A stretch of 8,590 nucleotides of DNA from Saprospiraceae bacterium. GTDB lineage: Bacteria; Bacteroidota; Bacteroidia; Chitinophagales; Saprospiraceae. A program made the translations under genes and the position numbers. This document shows positions 7,335-8,590 of this stretch, one piece after another. Numbering within the stretch: the first letter of the stretch is position 1; each line of letters opens with the position of its first letter. The stretch lies in NCBI GenBank assembly GCA_027009605.1, contig JALVCY010000522.1, positions 1 to 8,590 on the forward strand, read 5' to 3'. The notes below the pieces were generated by a model, which was not told the DNA's origin, did not search any database, and saw only the letters and a list, made by a program, of their open reading frames with translations.

Positions 7335-7868
7335 ATGGAAAATACAGTGTTAGGAATCGGCTCCAGAGTAAACCATCCCGCTTACGGGAAAGGCGTGGTT
7401 ATTCGCCTTTTTCAGGCTGCTTATGAAGTCTGTTTTATTCAATATGGTATCAAGGAAGTGGGTAAAAACTATACCGCTTGGGAAGTCATCGAAGCCATCC
7501 CTGTAGAATCTGCCGTTAGCTTTAGCGATATGGAGCAATCATTGGCCAAGATACTCAAAGCGTGGTCTGATGTCTCTGAAATTGTTCCAATTGCGGATAG
7601 GTGGGATGGCGGAAAGCTGACCATTAGCTCGAAAGATGGCAGTGTGAGCCCCAAGGAAATTCCGATTGATACCTTCTTTCACAAAATCGTCATGGTTCGG
7701 GATCGCTTGAGAGTGATGGAACAACGGATCAATGCCCATAAAGGATTGTCCGATAGCGAGAAGGTAGATTTGCAACAATATATCACTCGAATCTATGGGA
7801 GTTTGACCACATTTAACATCTTGTTTAAGTATAAGGAAAATCATTTTGTTGGGGAACGTAGCAAGTAA
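7335..7868 (+). CDS. Uncharacterised protein with a Tudor/SH3-like N-terminal motif
   Basis: I do not recognise this 177-residue cytoplasmic protein as a named gene. Residues 7-25 (GIGSRVNHPAYGKGVVIRL) followed by YEVCFIQYGIKEV resemble the G..V.H..fG.G.V pattern of small beta-barrels such as the UvrD/PcrA C-terminal Tudor-like module and CarD-type domains, which suggests a nucleic-acid or RNA polymerase contact. This is a motif impression, not proof. The C-terminal half (about 110-170) is predicted helical, with a charged helix around VMVRDRLRVMEQRINAH and then LQQYITRIYG. No catalytic motif, signal peptide or membrane segment is seen. The gene is monocistronic, divergent from lysA and convergent with mobB, and ends before a strong terminator. 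No clear promoter was found; TAAGTTTTG at 7229-7237 is one base off the -7 pattern, without a properly spaced TTTG. Confidence 0.8.
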   Translation: MENTVLGIGSRVNHPAYGKGVVIRLFQAAYEVCFIQYGIKEVGKNYTAWEVIEAIPVESAVSFSDMEQSLAKILKAWSDVSEIVPIADRWDGGKLTISSKDGSVSPKEIPIDTFFHKIVMVRDRLRVMEQRINAHKGLSDSEKVDLQQYITRIYGSLTTFNILFKYKENHFVGERSK

Positions 7869-7925
7869 AAATATACATATTGCCCCCTAGATATGTTCTG
7901 CTACAAGAGCCAATACATTTTTTTT

Positions 7926-7962
7926 AAGAGCTGCGCCTTTCTTTGGGTGTGGCTCTTTTTTT
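7926..7962 (+). terminator. Rho-independent terminator after the 7335-7868 gene
   Basis: AAGAGCTGCGCC pairs with GGGTGTGGCTCTT through about 12 base pairs (three G-U) around a short T-rich loop, followed directly by a run of seven T (7956-7962). It lies about 60 bp after the stop codon. On the opposite strand the tail would be A, so it does not serve mobB. Confidence 0.85.
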
Positions 7963-8024
7963 GTCGTGTAGGAAGGGAATCTCTACGGAAGCTTGGTTGT
8001 CCTTGGTCGTATGTTGACCGGTAC

Positions 8025-8552
8025 TTAAATCATCTGCTCCACAAACTCAAAAATGGAAGAAATGTCATGGATATCCAAAATGGGAATTGGAGCCGGATGT
8101 GCCAAATCATCTGTGGCCAAAGCAATGATAAAAGAATCCTTTGGATAGAGCAAGGGGCGTTCTTGTGATTTCTGATGGACTTCAATTTTAGGATAGTTTT
8201 CATGCTTAAAACCTTCAAAAAGAATGAGATCTAAGCCTTCTAAGTCCAGTTTATTTATCAAATAGGTTAAGTCGGGCTCTTCTTGCTTTTTCTCAACCAT
8301 TAACGCATATCTGTTTTGGGAAGCGACAATGACTTGTTGGGCTCCGGATGCCCGGAATTTATAACTGTCTTTGCCTTTTTTGTCGATGTCAAAACGATGG
8401 TGACTGTGCTTGATGACGGCCACGGTTTTTCCGGATTTCTCTAGGTGGCGAATGACTTGCGTCAAAATGGTGGTCTTGCCTGAGCCGCTGAATCCGGTGA
8501 ATCCTAGGACGGGGATTTTGGGTTGTTTTGGGCTTGGGGGATTGGGCTTCAT
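8025..8552 (-). CDS. mobB: Molybdopterin-guanine dinucleotide biosynthesis protein MobB
   Basis: MobB is a GTP-binding accessory protein that works with MobA in adding GMP to molybdopterin to make the guanine dinucleotide form of the molybdenum cofactor. The 175-residue protein has the Walker A GFSGSGKTT (20-28), then the MobB hallmark HHRFDIDKKGKDSYKFRASG (51-70), FEGFKH (112-117, the usual VEGFK) and ATDD (146-149). Length fits stand-alone MobB; there is no fusion to MobA or MoeA. A proline-rich N-terminal stretch (3-14) precedes the first strand. The upstream in-frame codon TAG at 8588-8586 limits any extension. A molybdenum cofactor gene may lie beyond the right edge, but the 38 bases left do not show it. 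No terminator is visible after its stop codon. Confidence 0.93.
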   Translation of the reverse strand: MKPNPPSPKQPKIPVLGFTGFSGSGKTTILTQVIRHLEKSGKTVAVIKHSHHRFDIDKKGKDSYKFRASGAQQVIVASQNRYALMVEKKQEEPDLTYLINKLDLEGLDLILFEGFKHENYPKIEVHQKSQERPLLYPKDSFIIALATDDLAHPAPIPILDIHDISSIFEFVEQMI

Positions 8553-8590
8553 TTTTTTGGCTTTTGGTATGTTGATGGTGTCACCCTACC

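Noticed and set aside
7893..8168. Plus-strand open frame of 91 codons after the uncharacterised gene
   Set aside because: It begins before and runs through the intrinsic terminator, and its second half is antisense to mobB. The predicted protein has no family character.

Overview
The window looks like chromosomal DNA from a member of the Bacteroidota, probably a gliding-type lineage outside the classical Flavobacteriaceae (the order is an inference). Support comes from a gldA-gldF-gldG set, a short-LID adenylate kinase of the Bacteroidota type, start codons mostly without Shine-Dalgarno motifs, and one intergenic promoter matching the Bacteroidota consensus (TTTG, 19 nt, TAnnTTTG). Base composition is moderate and coding regions are tightly packed.

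Layout. From about 5852 down to 1, all on the minus strand, is one apparent operon: gldA (ABC ATPase), gldF (ABC-2 permease), gldG (auxiliary membrane-anchored protein), a DUF4340 protein, an NlpC/P60 cell-wall endopeptidase, and adk, which runs off the left edge. The first five genes overlap or are 10-12 bp apart; adk follows after 58 bp. The first three encode one ABC machine linked in the family to gliding. The DUF4340 protein is the usual partner of GldG-like proteins, and the endopeptidase probably trims peptidoglycan. In the 333-bp gap upstream of gldA lie a consensus promoter and a 164-bp imperfect palindrome that would sit in the mRNA leader.

Upstream is lysA (minus strand), encoding diaminopimelate decarboxylase, the last step of lysine synthesis. 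A 248-bp gap with a possible fragment of the palindromic element separates it from a plus-strand gene (7335-7868). That gene encodes an uncharacterised 177-residue protein whose N-terminus resembles small Tudor/SH3-like motifs, and it ends in a strong intrinsic terminator. Converging on it from the right is mobB (minus strand), a GTP-binding protein of molybdenum cofactor maturation. Nothing is recognisable in the last 38 bases.

I found no rRNA, tRNA, CRISPR array, phage gene or transposase. The least explained items are the long palindrome with its terminus-like relatives on both sides of lysA, the resulting structured leader of the gld operon, and the uncharacterised plus-strand gene. I saw no clear sign of a wholly new system.
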